A stretch of 5,225 bases of DNA, taken from positions 1 to 5,225 of the forward strand of contig JAQTOJ010000152.1 in the NCBI GenBank assembly GCA_028713395.1, in the 5' to 3' direction. This document shows positions 1-5,085 of this stretch, piece by piece. A program made the position numbers and the translations under genes. The stretch comes from Dehalococcoidales bacterium. GTDB lineage: Bacteria > Chloroflexota > Dehalococcoidia > Dehalococcoidales > Fen-1064. How positions within the stretch are numbered: the first letter of the stretch is position 1; each line of letters begins with the position of its first letter. The notes beneath the pieces were generated by a model. That model was not told the origin of the DNA. It ran no database searches and worked only from the letters and a program-made list of their open reading frames with translations.

Positions 1-770
1 ATGTGTGTATGCCCTTTCAACCATGCGGCTTTGATATCGTCCGCCGTTTCTATCAGGTAGGTTTTGGTCTGCCGGGAAGACAATTCCGCCAGCCGGTTGG
101 AGTTGGCGCTGGTCCGGTCGCCGACCACCAGCATCATGTCCACTCTGTCCGCCAATTCTTGCGCGGATTCCTGCCGCCGCCGGATGTCGTGGCAGATAGT
201 ATCCACAATATGCAGCTCGGAGTCTTTGGCCAGAGCGACCTCGATCAATTGCTTCAAAAAATCGTTGAAATTCGCCGGTATCTGGGTAGTCTGCGCCAGC
301 ACCCCAATTTTTTTCGGCAGCGGGTCCAGGTTTTTCACCTCATCGGCATGTAACGTGGCGATGCCTTTACCGCCTGCCCACGCCAGTATGCCCTTCACTT
401 CCGGGTGATTGACATCGCCGTAAACCACCACAAAAAAACCGTCCTTGGCCAAACGCTGCGCCACTTTCTGCGCGCGGTGCACGAAACGGCAGGTGGTATC
501 CACCACGTTTAGGTGGAGATCATCCAGTTGCGCGGCGACTTCCGGCCCTACGCCGTGCGCGCCGATGGCCAGGGTTTTACCCTTCACGTCGCTTAGTGTT
601 TTGGCCACGGTAATGCCCTGCCCGGCCAATTTCTGCAAGACCTGCTGATTATGCACCACCGCCCCAAGGGTTTCTACCTTACCCTGTTCACGGGCGGTTT
701 TTTCCAGCGTGTTGATAGCACGCTTCACCCCGAAACAGAATCCGGTGGCGGCGGCTTTTTCTATTTTCAT
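1..770 (-). CDS. ispH: 4-hydroxy-3-methylbut-2-enyl diphosphate reductase, 3' end beyond window
   Basis: IspH (LytB) is the cytosolic iron-sulfur enzyme that ends the MEP pathway, reducing HMBPP to IPP and DMAPP. The reverse strand reads open from ATG at 770 through 256 codons to the window edge without a stop, so the C-terminus (where the family has its last active-site Ser) is missing. All three cluster cysteines are visible: C12 in GFCFGVKRA, C94 in VVDTTCRFV and C193 in VDTICHDI. H40 (VVHNQ), H72 in AHGVGPE, H122 and E124 in NHPEV, TT 161-162, and the SAN motif at 221-223 in DRTSANSNR match substrate-binding positions of the family. A Shine-Dalgarno GAGGA at 784-780 lies 9 bases before ATG. 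It follows plsC by 59 bases on the same strand and is probably co-transcribed. The style of the motifs recalls Dehalococcoidia, which is inference. Identification is very secure. Confidence 0.96.
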   Translation of the reverse strand, partial: MKIEKAAATGFCFGVKRAINTLEKTAREQGKVETLGAVVHNQQVLQKLAGQGITVAKTLSDVKGKTLAIGAHGVGPEVAAQLDDLHLNVVDTTCRFVHRAQKVAQRLAKDGFFVVVYGDVNHPEVKGILAWAGGKGIATLHADEVKNLDPLPKKIGVLAQTTQIPANFNDFLKQLIEVALAKDSELHIVDTICHDIRRRQESAQELADRVDMMLVVGDRTSANSNRLAELSSRQTKTYLIETADDIKAAWLKGHTH

Positions 771-823
771 CGGTCAAATTCCTCGGTTTCTCCTCTTTCT
801 AAGGGGAGAGTAAAAAGGCTCAT
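767..823 (-). CDS. possible 18-codon leader ORF between plsC and ispH
   Basis: An ATG at 823-821, six bases after the plsC stop, opens an 18-codon frame reading MSLFTLPLERGETEEFDR. Its TGA (769-767) overlaps the ispH start as ATGA. A GAGGA sequence inside the last plsC codons lies about 10 bases upstream and could serve as a ribosome site. Ribosomes leaving plsC could therefore translate through to ispH (translational coupling). I recognise no family, and a frame this short can arise by chance, so this is only a candidate. Confidence 0.2.
   Translation of the reverse strand: MSLFTLPLERGETEEFDR
789..809 (-). repeat. small imperfect hairpin before the ispH ribosome site
   Basis: On the minus strand TCTCCCCTT (809-801) and AAGAGGAGA (797-789) pair with one mismatch around a three-base AGA loop. 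The hairpin ends four bases before the ispH Shine-Dalgarno sequence. It is not followed by a T-run, so it is not a standard terminator. The CTCTCCCCTT / AAGAGGAG style resembles the small dispersed intergenic repeats common in some bacteria, but only one copy is in the window. It may influence ispH translation or mRNA processing; that is inference. Confidence 0.3.
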
Positions 824-829
824 TATTAT

Positions 830-1474
830 CTAGTCCTCATTGCCATAAGTTCCGCGGAATTCCGGAGGTAGTAATTCCGCAATCTTGCTCATTATGAGTT
901 GGGTAGCAGTCTCACGCTGCGCTTTGCCGTGTTCTTTGGGCAGGGTAAAAGTCTCCCCGAACCGGACATGGATCACCGGCCGTTTGAAAAACCAGAAAGG
1001 TTTTTTCAACTGTTCGGTGCCCCAGATACCTATCGGTAAAATCGGCGCGCCGGTACGGTGGGCGATCATCGCCGTGCCGTTGAAAGCGGGTAATAGTTCG
1101 GCGTTGCGGCTACGCGTGCCTTCCGGGAAAATACAGACTGCCAGACCCTGCGCCAGGTAAGACTCCATCCGGTGGATACCAGCGCGGTCTACGGTGCCCT
1201 GGTGCACGGGAAACGCCCCGTAGGCATACATGATCGCTGCCAGCGCTTTGTTTTTGAAAAAGCCTTCCTTGGTGGCGAAACGGGATTCACGGGGCAAGAG
1301 TAAGCGGATAACCGAAGGTTCGGCGAAGGTGATATGGTTGGCCACCACCAGCAGCGGTCCGGTGCGGGGAACACTATCCCGCCCTTTCACATCCCAGCGG
1401 GTAAAAATAAGGTAGAACAGTCTCACCAATTCCCGGCTGGCCAGATAAAATAACCGACCCAATATTACCCCCAA
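830..1474 (-). CDS. plsC: 1-acyl-sn-glycerol-3-phosphate acyltransferase (PlsC/LPLAT family)
   Basis: The product (214 residues from TTG at 1474) belongs to the lysophospholipid acyltransferase family, which at the inner membrane transfers a fatty acyl chain to the sn-2 position of lysophosphatidic acid to give phosphatidic acid. Residues about 4-25 are hydrophobic and probably embed the N-terminus. Block I is NHITFAEPS, with H47 but Glu52 where the family has the Asp of its H-X4-D charge relay. Block II is GAFPVHQGTVDR (86-97), block III FPEGTRS (116-122, phosphate binding) and block IV APILPIGI (143-150). Length is normal. The start is uncertain: there is no in-frame ATG or GTG near the N-terminus; TTG at 1474 has no ribosome site, while a second TTG at 1462 follows GGGGG by 5 bases and would give 210 residues. 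The frame is open upstream to the TAG of the preceding gene at 1541. Substrate specificity cannot be read from sequence; the family is certain. Confidence 0.9.
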   Translation of the reverse strand: MGVILGRLFYLASRELVRLFYLIFTRWDVKGRDSVPRTGPLLVVANHITFAEPSVIRLLLPRESRFATKEGFFKNKALAAIMYAYGAFPVHQGTVDRAGIHRMESYLAQGLAVCIFPEGTRSRNAELLPAFNGTAMIAHRTGAPILPIGIWGTEQLKKPFWFFKRPVIHVRFGETFTLPKEHGKAQRETATQLIMSKIAELLPPEFRGTYGNED

Positions 1475-1489
1475 GAAATAATTGCGCCA

Positions 1490-1519
1490 ATTATAATAGA
1501 TGCGCAGCAGGTGTGTAAA
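1490..1519 (-). promoter_or_regulatory. candidate sigma-70-type promoter for plsC-ispH
   Basis: On the minus strand TTTACA (1519-1514, one mismatch to TTGACA) is followed after 18 bases by a perfect TATAAT (1495-1490). Transcription would start near 1483, giving a leader of about 20 bases to the TTG at 1462, which has a GGGGG ribosome-site candidate at 1472-1468, or about 8 bases to the TTG at 1474. The site lies in the 66-base gap after the DUF5655 gene, so plsC and ispH could be expressed on their own. Confidence 0.5.
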
Positions 1520-1540
1520 GAAAGGCAGGTAGCAGTTGGA

Positions 1541-2107
1541 CTAGCTGCCGTCGTAGGATTTTTTCACGAGGAACTTCAAATCACCATCCACTTCATCGAG
1601 CGTGCGGACGCTGACCTGCAAATTGATGCGGTGGGGTGTGCCTAAAAAGCGGGCGCGGGTCAACCGGTCGTTCTCTACGTCTTCCGGTAGCGCTAATCCG
1701 GCAATCAAAACCCCCTTCACCGGTTTCAGGGTTAAAAACACCTGCTGGCGTGTGAAAGTAACATACGTGCGGTTGACGCTGACTTTGATATCCGTGCCGA
1801 TGGATGCCACCAGTTTTCTCACCTGTAAATAAAGCGGTAAAGCCCCGGCATTTTCTCCGGCGAACAGATTTTTCATTAAAGAATTGGCATCGGCGTAGGT
1901 GCTCTTGCCCGTCTCCATCACGCTCAGGATGATACTCGCCTGGATTTGCCCCAATTGGTAGGTGTTTTTCAGCCATTCCAGCCGGGCGTTTTTATCCGGC
2001 GGCGCTTGAGCTTTCGCCAGCGCCACCCACTGCTCCAGATTTTTACCGGTTTTCGCCGGTAGATTCTTGATGACGGCGGCTTCCATTTCTCTAGGGGATA
2101 ACGGCAT
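1541..2107 (-). CDS. DUF4287 and DUF5655 domain protein of unknown function
   Basis: This 188-residue protein has two recognisable uncharacterised regions. Residues about 8-60 follow the DUF4287 pattern (AAVIKNLPAKTGKNLEQW, then EWLKNTYQLG), a short helical module. Residues about 71-187 follow the DUF5655 pattern: YADANSLMKNLFAG, a helix with LPLYLQVRKLVASIG, the strand VNRTYVTFTRQQVF (112-124), LTLKPVKGVLIAGLAL, and a final HRINLQV...SYDGS in which the TPHRI and terminal SYD are typical. It has no signal peptide or membrane segment and no evident catalytic motif, so it is probably cytosolic. Start ATG at 2107 is supported by AAGGA five bases upstream. Its stop is in the same reading frame as plsC downstream, with 22 sense codons between the stop and the plsC TTG. 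Biochemical role is unknown to me; the gene neighbours (rRNA methylation, lipid, isoprenoid) do not settle it. Confidence 0.85.
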   Translation of the reverse strand: MPLSPREMEAAVIKNLPAKTGKNLEQWVALAKAQAPPDKNARLEWLKNTYQLGQIQASIILSVMETGKSTYADANSLMKNLFAGENAGALPLYLQVRKLVASIGTDIKVSVNRTYVTFTRQQVFLTLKPVKGVLIAGLALPEDVENDRLTRARFLGTPHRINLQVSVRTLDEVDGDLKFLVKKSYDGS

Positions 2108-2156
2108 ATCGTTCCTTCTTTGTGCAGGTTTTTTACGCGCTAAAATAAAAACTGTT

Positions 2157-2185
2157 CAAGATAAAAACTAATAAGTTTTTTCTTG
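2157..2185 (-). terminator. AT-rich hairpin after rsmE, possible terminator
   Basis: Directly after the rsmE stop the minus strand has CAAGAAAAAACT, loop TATT, then AGTTTTTATCTTG. The arms pair over 12 base pairs with one bulged A, and T-rich sequence (AGTTTTTATTTTA) follows from 2153. The stem has few G-C pairs, so it is weaker than a classical intrinsic terminator. It could end rsmE transcription or attenuate read-through to the DUF5655 gene. Confidence 0.4.
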
Positions 2186-2186
2186 T

Positions 2187-2918
2187 TTAGCCCAATTCGT
2201 TCTGGTCGTACATTACGGCGGTCACAGCCACAATTCCGGCAGTATCGGCGCGTAGAATACGTTTGCCCAGGCTGGCGGTCAAAATACCATGTTCACGGGC
2301 GTGGTCGGCTTCCCGTTCTGTATATCCACCCTCCGGCCCGACAAAGAGATTCACGGCATCGATCACCTTGAGATCCGGCTTGCGCAGGATTTTTGCCAGT
2401 GGGCGGAAGTCCTCTTGTTCCCACAACATGATGGAAAGCGGGTTCACCGTCTCACAGGACTGAGTAAACTGGACCGTGGCTTTTAGTTCGGGAATAATAC
2501 CGCGTTCCGATTGTTCCGCGGCTTCTTTGATAATTTTTTCCCAGCGGGCGCGTTTTTCAGCGGATTCCTTCTTGGCGATGCAGCGGGCGCTGATTACCGG
2601 CACAAACGCGGTCACGCCTAGCTCGACGCCTTTCTGGAGTACATATTCAAACTTATCGGCTTTTAACAGCGATTGATAAAGGGTAATCTTGACATGCGGC
2701 TCGTTGGCGCTCGGTTCCCGCGCCTCAATGGTTCCGTGAACGGTATCTTTGGTAAAGCCGTCCAGATTCACCCGGTATTCCACGCCGGTGTTATCGAGCA
2801 CGACAATGCGGTCATTCACCTTTAGTCTGAGGACATTGATGATTTGGCGGGCGGCTTCGTCATAGATATTGACGCCGTCAGCCTCCAACCATTCTTTAGG
2901 GATAAAAAAGCGATTCAT
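2187..2918 (-). CDS. rsmE: 16S rRNA (uracil(1498)-N(3))-methyltransferase
   Basis: RsmE methylates N3 of U1498 in 16S rRNA of the assembled 30S subunit, using S-adenosylmethionine through a knotted SPOUT fold. The 243-residue product has the usual length. Residues 1-70 form the PUA-like RNA-binding part, starting MNRFFIP with NVLRLKVNDRI at 28-38. The methyltransferase part begins near 76 and contains LYQSLLKADKFEYVLQKG, KGVELG (96-101), the AAEQSERG motif (133-140), FVGPEGGYT (192-200) and SLGKRILRADTA (216-227), the last two building the cofactor knot. The family usually has ETA where this has D225-T-A, a conservative change. ATG at 2918 is preceded by AAGGA at a spacing of 8. It lies alone between fba (115 bases upstream) and the DUF5655 gene (79 bases downstream); the frequent rsmE partner prmA is not here. 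Identification is very secure. Confidence 0.96.
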   Translation of the reverse strand: MNRFFIPKEWLEADGVNIYDEAARQIINVLRLKVNDRIVVLDNTGVEYRVNLDGFTKDTVHGTIEAREPSANEPHVKITLYQSLLKADKFEYVLQKGVELGVTAFVPVISARCIAKKESAEKRARWEKIIKEAAEQSERGIIPELKATVQFTQSCETVNPLSIMLWEQEDFRPLAKILRKPDLKVIDAVNLFVGPEGGYTEREADHAREHGILTASLGKRILRADTAGIVAVTAVMYDQNELG

Positions 2919-2937
2919 AATATATTTCCTTACCTAA

Positions 2938-2976
2938 AGTATGCGGATAATAGACGGAGAAGTCAATTGTATACAA
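2938..2976 (-). promoter_or_regulatory. candidate promoter region and small palindrome before rsmE
   Basis: On the minus strand TTGACT (2966-2961) and CATACT (2943-2938) are 17 bases apart. An alternative -10, TATTAT at 2952-2947, has TTGTAT 18 bases upstream and would leave a more comfortable leader. A perfect 10-base palindrome TTGTATACAA sits at 2967-2976 at the upstream edge. The remainder of the 115-base gap (2919-3033) shows no convincing terminator or RNA gene. The promoter is plausible but unproven. Confidence 0.35.
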
Positions 2977-3033
2977 ATGGAGACACGTATAATCCGTTAA
3001 CAAAAATACGAACATCCCTGAGAACCGCCCAAT

Positions 3034-4047
3034 CTAGGCTTTGTAAAGACCTTCTCGCGCCAGGGCAGTGACCTTCGCCCTGTCGTAGAAGGCTTTTTGC
3101 CCTTTGGCAAGGTTTTCCGGTTTACCGGCCCAGGCTTTCAACGGCACGGACTGTAATCCCCTTCCGTAGGAAAAGGTCAATTGCCAGGGGACATGCGCAG
3201 TCTTTGCCATGATATTGATAGAGTTCAAGTTCGCCACCGATTCGTCATCACCCTGACCGCCGGATAAAAAGACCACACCGGGAATCGATGCCGGCACGGT
3301 AGCTTTCAAACAATCGATGGTCTGGCGGGCAATAATTACCGGGCTGGCTTGATTCGCGGCGGTTTTGCCGGGCAGCACCATATTGGCTTTAAGAATACAA
3401 CCCTCATAATTTACTTTATATTGCTGCAAGGAATAAAAGACCTCGGTCAAGACCTGTTCCGTCGCCGCCCGGCAGGCTTCAATAGAGTGGTCACCGTCCA
3501 TCAAGACTTCCGGTTCAACGATTGGGACGAGGCCGGATACCTGGCTCAGCAGCGCATACAGCGCCAGTATATGGGCATTGGCGGCAATTGCACGGCGGCT
3601 GGGCAAATTGGCGCCGATATTGAAAACCGCCCGCCATTTGGTGAATTGAGCGCCCGCTTCGCGGTATTTCTGTAAGCGGGCGCGTAAACCGTCCAGACCT
3701 TCCGTCATCAGCTCGCCATTAGTACCCGGTAGAGTGACAGTGCCTTTATCCACCTTGATACCCAGGATAATACCGGCATCCTGTAAGGCCTTGACCACTA
3801 ACTGCCCGTTTTTACCGTTCTGAAAGAGCGTTTCTTCATAGAGGATGACGCCGCTGATAAATTCGTTGATGCCACGGGTGGTGAACAGCATTTCACGGTA
3901 ATCCCGGCGGTTGTTTTCTGTGGATTCCAGATTGATCGAATCGAATCTTTTCTTGATCGTGCCGGAGCTTTCATCCGCGGCTAAAATCCCTTTACCCTTC
4001 ACCACCAGCGCGTTAGCTGCGCCGATCATTTTTTCAACATCGTTCAT
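3034..4047 (-). CDS. fba: class I fructose-bisphosphate aldolase
   Basis: The product (337 residues) is a Schiff-base aldolase of the animal-like class I family, which reversibly joins dihydroxyacetone phosphate and glyceraldehyde 3-phosphate into fructose 1,6-bisphosphate in the cytosol. The active-site set of rabbit muscle aldolase is all present: D25 in GILAADESSG, R34, K98 and D100 in GIKVDKG, K137 and R139 in FTKWRAVF, E178 and E180 in VEPEVLMDGDH, the Schiff-base lysine K220 in ILKANMVLPG, S262-G-G-Q, and R296 in SYGRGLQ. It needs no metal, unlike class II enzymes. The protein is about 26 residues shorter than vertebrate aldolase and ends AREGLYKA, with Y335 close to the end rather than terminal. 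Its ATG overlaps the fbp stop as ATGA and has a strong GAGGTG ribosome site five bases upstream within fbp, so the two are translationally coupled. Confidence 0.96.
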   Translation of the reverse strand: MNDVEKMIGAANALVVKGKGILAADESSGTIKKRFDSINLESTENNRRDYREMLFTTRGINEFISGVILYEETLFQNGKNGQLVVKALQDAGIILGIKVDKGTVTLPGTNGELMTEGLDGLRARLQKYREAGAQFTKWRAVFNIGANLPSRRAIAANAHILALYALLSQVSGLVPIVEPEVLMDGDHSIEACRAATEQVLTEVFYSLQQYKVNYEGCILKANMVLPGKTAANQASPVIIARQTIDCLKATVPASIPGVVFLSGGQGDDESVANLNSINIMAKTAHVPWQLTFSYGRGLQSVPLKAWAGKPENLAKGQKAFYDRAKVTALAREGLYKA

Positions 4048-5009
4048 GCTTTCACCTCTGTTTTTTTAAATCCCTTCACCAGATCGGTATTACCGATAAT
4101 CAACGGCGTTCTCTGGTGGACGTTTTGCGGCTGAATTTCCAGTATCGAGCGTTCACCATCGGAGGCGCTGCCGCCGGCCTGGGTAATAATAAAAGCCAGG
4201 GGGTTGGCTTCATACATCAATCGCAGTTTCCCCTGTTTGTTTTTTACATCACCGGGATACAGGAAAACCCCTCCCTTGAGTAAATTACGGTGAAAATCCG
4301 CCACCAGCGAACCGACATAGCGGGCCGATAACTTTGACCGGAGCAATGTCACATAGTTCTGGTAATTTTGATCCCAGGTGCTGAAATTCCCTTCGTTCAC
4401 GCTGTAGTATTTACCTTTTTCCGGTAGTTGAATATTACGATGCGTATGCATAAATTGTTTTGTTAAAGGGTTCAGCGTAAAGCCGTTGACACTGTTTTGC
4501 GTAGCGATGATCATGACAATGCTGGAACCATAGATGAAATATACCGCCGCCACCTGTTCGTCCCCCGGCCGCAGGAACGAGGTAGTGTCCCCGGTGTCGT
4601 CCGTCGGACTTTGCCAGATACCGAAAATGGAACCTACGGTGATCGCTACATCAATATTGGAGGAGCCATCGATAGGATCCATGCAGATGGTGTATTTTTG
4701 TTTCTTGCCTTTCGGACAATCCAGCACAATCAATTCGTCCGATTCTTCACAGCCGATAACGTTGACGCACCCGGTGGTTTTCAGGACGTCAAGGAAGATA
4801 TTGTGAGAAGCAATATCCAGTTTATGGACGATATCCCCGCCGGTGTTGATCTCCCCGGTCAAGCCCATCAGATTAGAAAGCGAGGCATGCATGACCAGAT
4901 CGGCCACCTGATTCGCGCCCGCGGCCAGCGAATTAAAAATTTCGGCTAATTCACCGTCCGGACTGGCAGAGTCCCACTTGATCAACTCTGATTTTGTTTT
5001 TTTTACCAT
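4044..5009 (-). CDS. fbp: class 1 fructose-1,6-bisphosphatase
   Basis: This 321-residue enzyme hydrolyses fructose 1,6-bisphosphate to fructose 6-phosphate and phosphate, the committed step of gluconeogenesis, with divalent metal. Class 1 motifs run in order: GEINTGGDIVHKLDIA (52-67), the metal-binding GCEESDE (E88, E89), MDPIDGSSNIDV (D111, D114), YGSSIVM (160-166), KYYSVNEGN (200-208), YVGSLVADFHRNLLKGG (231-247, substrate phosphate binding), LRLMYEANPLAF (metal ligand E268) and HQRTPLIIGN (298-307). ATG at 5009 has AAAGGA seven bases upstream. Codons 2-5 include a run of eight A. It leads a two-gene operon with fba (4-base ATGA overlap), so product of the aldolase is substrate of this enzyme, which suggests a gluconeogenic or sugar-phosphate-forming role. 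A Rex-like operator lies 22 bases before the start. Identification is very secure. Confidence 0.96.
   Translation of the reverse strand: MVKKTKSELIKWDSASPDGELAEIFNSLAAGANQVADLVMHASLSNLMGLTGEINTGGDIVHKLDIASHNIFLDVLKTTGCVNVIGCEESDELIVLDCPKGKKQKYTICMDPIDGSSNIDVAITVGSIFGIWQSPTDDTGDTTSFLRPGDEQVAAVYFIYGSSIVMIIATQNSVNGFTLNPLTKQFMHTHRNIQLPEKGKYYSVNEGNFSTWDQNYQNYVTLLRSKLSARYVGSLVADFHRNLLKGGVFLYPGDVKNKQGKLRLMYEANPLAFIITQAGGSASDGERSILEIQPQNVHQRTPLIIGNTDLVKGFKKTEVKA
4053..4058 (-). promoter_or_regulatory. ribosome binding site of fba inside fbp
   Basis: GAGGTG lies within the last fbp codons, five bases before the fba ATG. Together with the ATGA stop/start overlap it fixes the fba start and supports coupled translation. 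Confidence 0.7.
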
Positions 5010-5031
5010 GTCAGTGTCCTTTATTTTAAGT

Positions 5032-5049
5032 TTGTAAAACCGTTCACAA
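5032..5049 (-). promoter_or_regulatory. candidate Rex (NADH-responsive repressor) operator before fbp-fba
   Basis: The minus strand reads TTGTGAACGGTTTTACAA. The published Rex consensus is TTGTGAA, four bases, TTCACAA; here the first half-site is perfect, the spacing exact and the second half-site has one change (TTTACAA). It is also close to the Streptomyces form TGTGAAC-N3-TTCACA. One extra matching pair on each side extends the near-palindrome to 5031-5050. The site ends 22 bases before the fbp ATG, just upstream of a TAAAAT (5028-5023), a place suited to repression. Rex controls redox and central carbon genes in many Gram-positive and related bacteria. No rex gene is visible here, so this is inference from motif and position. 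Confidence 0.5.
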
Positions 5050-5051
5050 AT

Positions 5052-5077
5052 AAAAAAAGCAATTTCCTGAAGTGGCT
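5052..5077 (-). terminator. weak candidate terminator after the acyl-CoA dehydrogenase gene
   Basis: Nine bases after the stop, AGC (5077-5075) and GCT (5060-5058) close an imperfect stem with two mismatches and a CAGG loop, followed at once by seven T. The T-run is good but the stem is poor, so termination here is uncertain. If it fails, fbp-fba would also receive transcripts from the upstream gene. Confidence 0.28.
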
Positions 5078-5085
5078 GTTATATT

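Noticed and set aside
100..108. Ala222 in the IspH S-A-N motif where E. coli has Ser
   Set aside because: The middle position of this motif varies in the family (Ser, Gly or Ala), so it is not unusual.
3..833. Plus-strand open frames of 60-116 codons over ispH
   Set aside because: They are shadows of ispH, which reads openly on the minus strand with all catalytic motifs; none has a ribosome site or recognisable family.
1593..1976. 127-codon minus-strand frame inside the DUF5655 gene
   Set aside because: It is a different frame of the same strand; the product is unlike any family, while the main frame matches DUF4287 and DUF5655.
2130..2159. TTGAAC-N18-TAAAAA as a promoter for the DUF5655 gene
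   Set aside because: Only four of six bases match in each box, and the AT-rich gap makes such matches likely by chance.
3019..3042. Small GCCTA/TGGGC stem at the fba stop as a terminator
   Set aside because: The stem is five pairs including a G-T pair, overlaps the stop codon and has no adjacent T-run.
4058..4074. Seven-A run and A-AAA-AAC-like heptamer near the fbp end as a programmed frameshift site
   Set aside because: The zero-frame codons are AAA AAA ACA, not the phase needed for -1 slippage, and both fbp and fba are complete without it.
4497..4949. 150-codon plus-strand open frame within fbp
   Set aside because: It lies antisense to conserved fbp motifs and encodes nothing recognisable.
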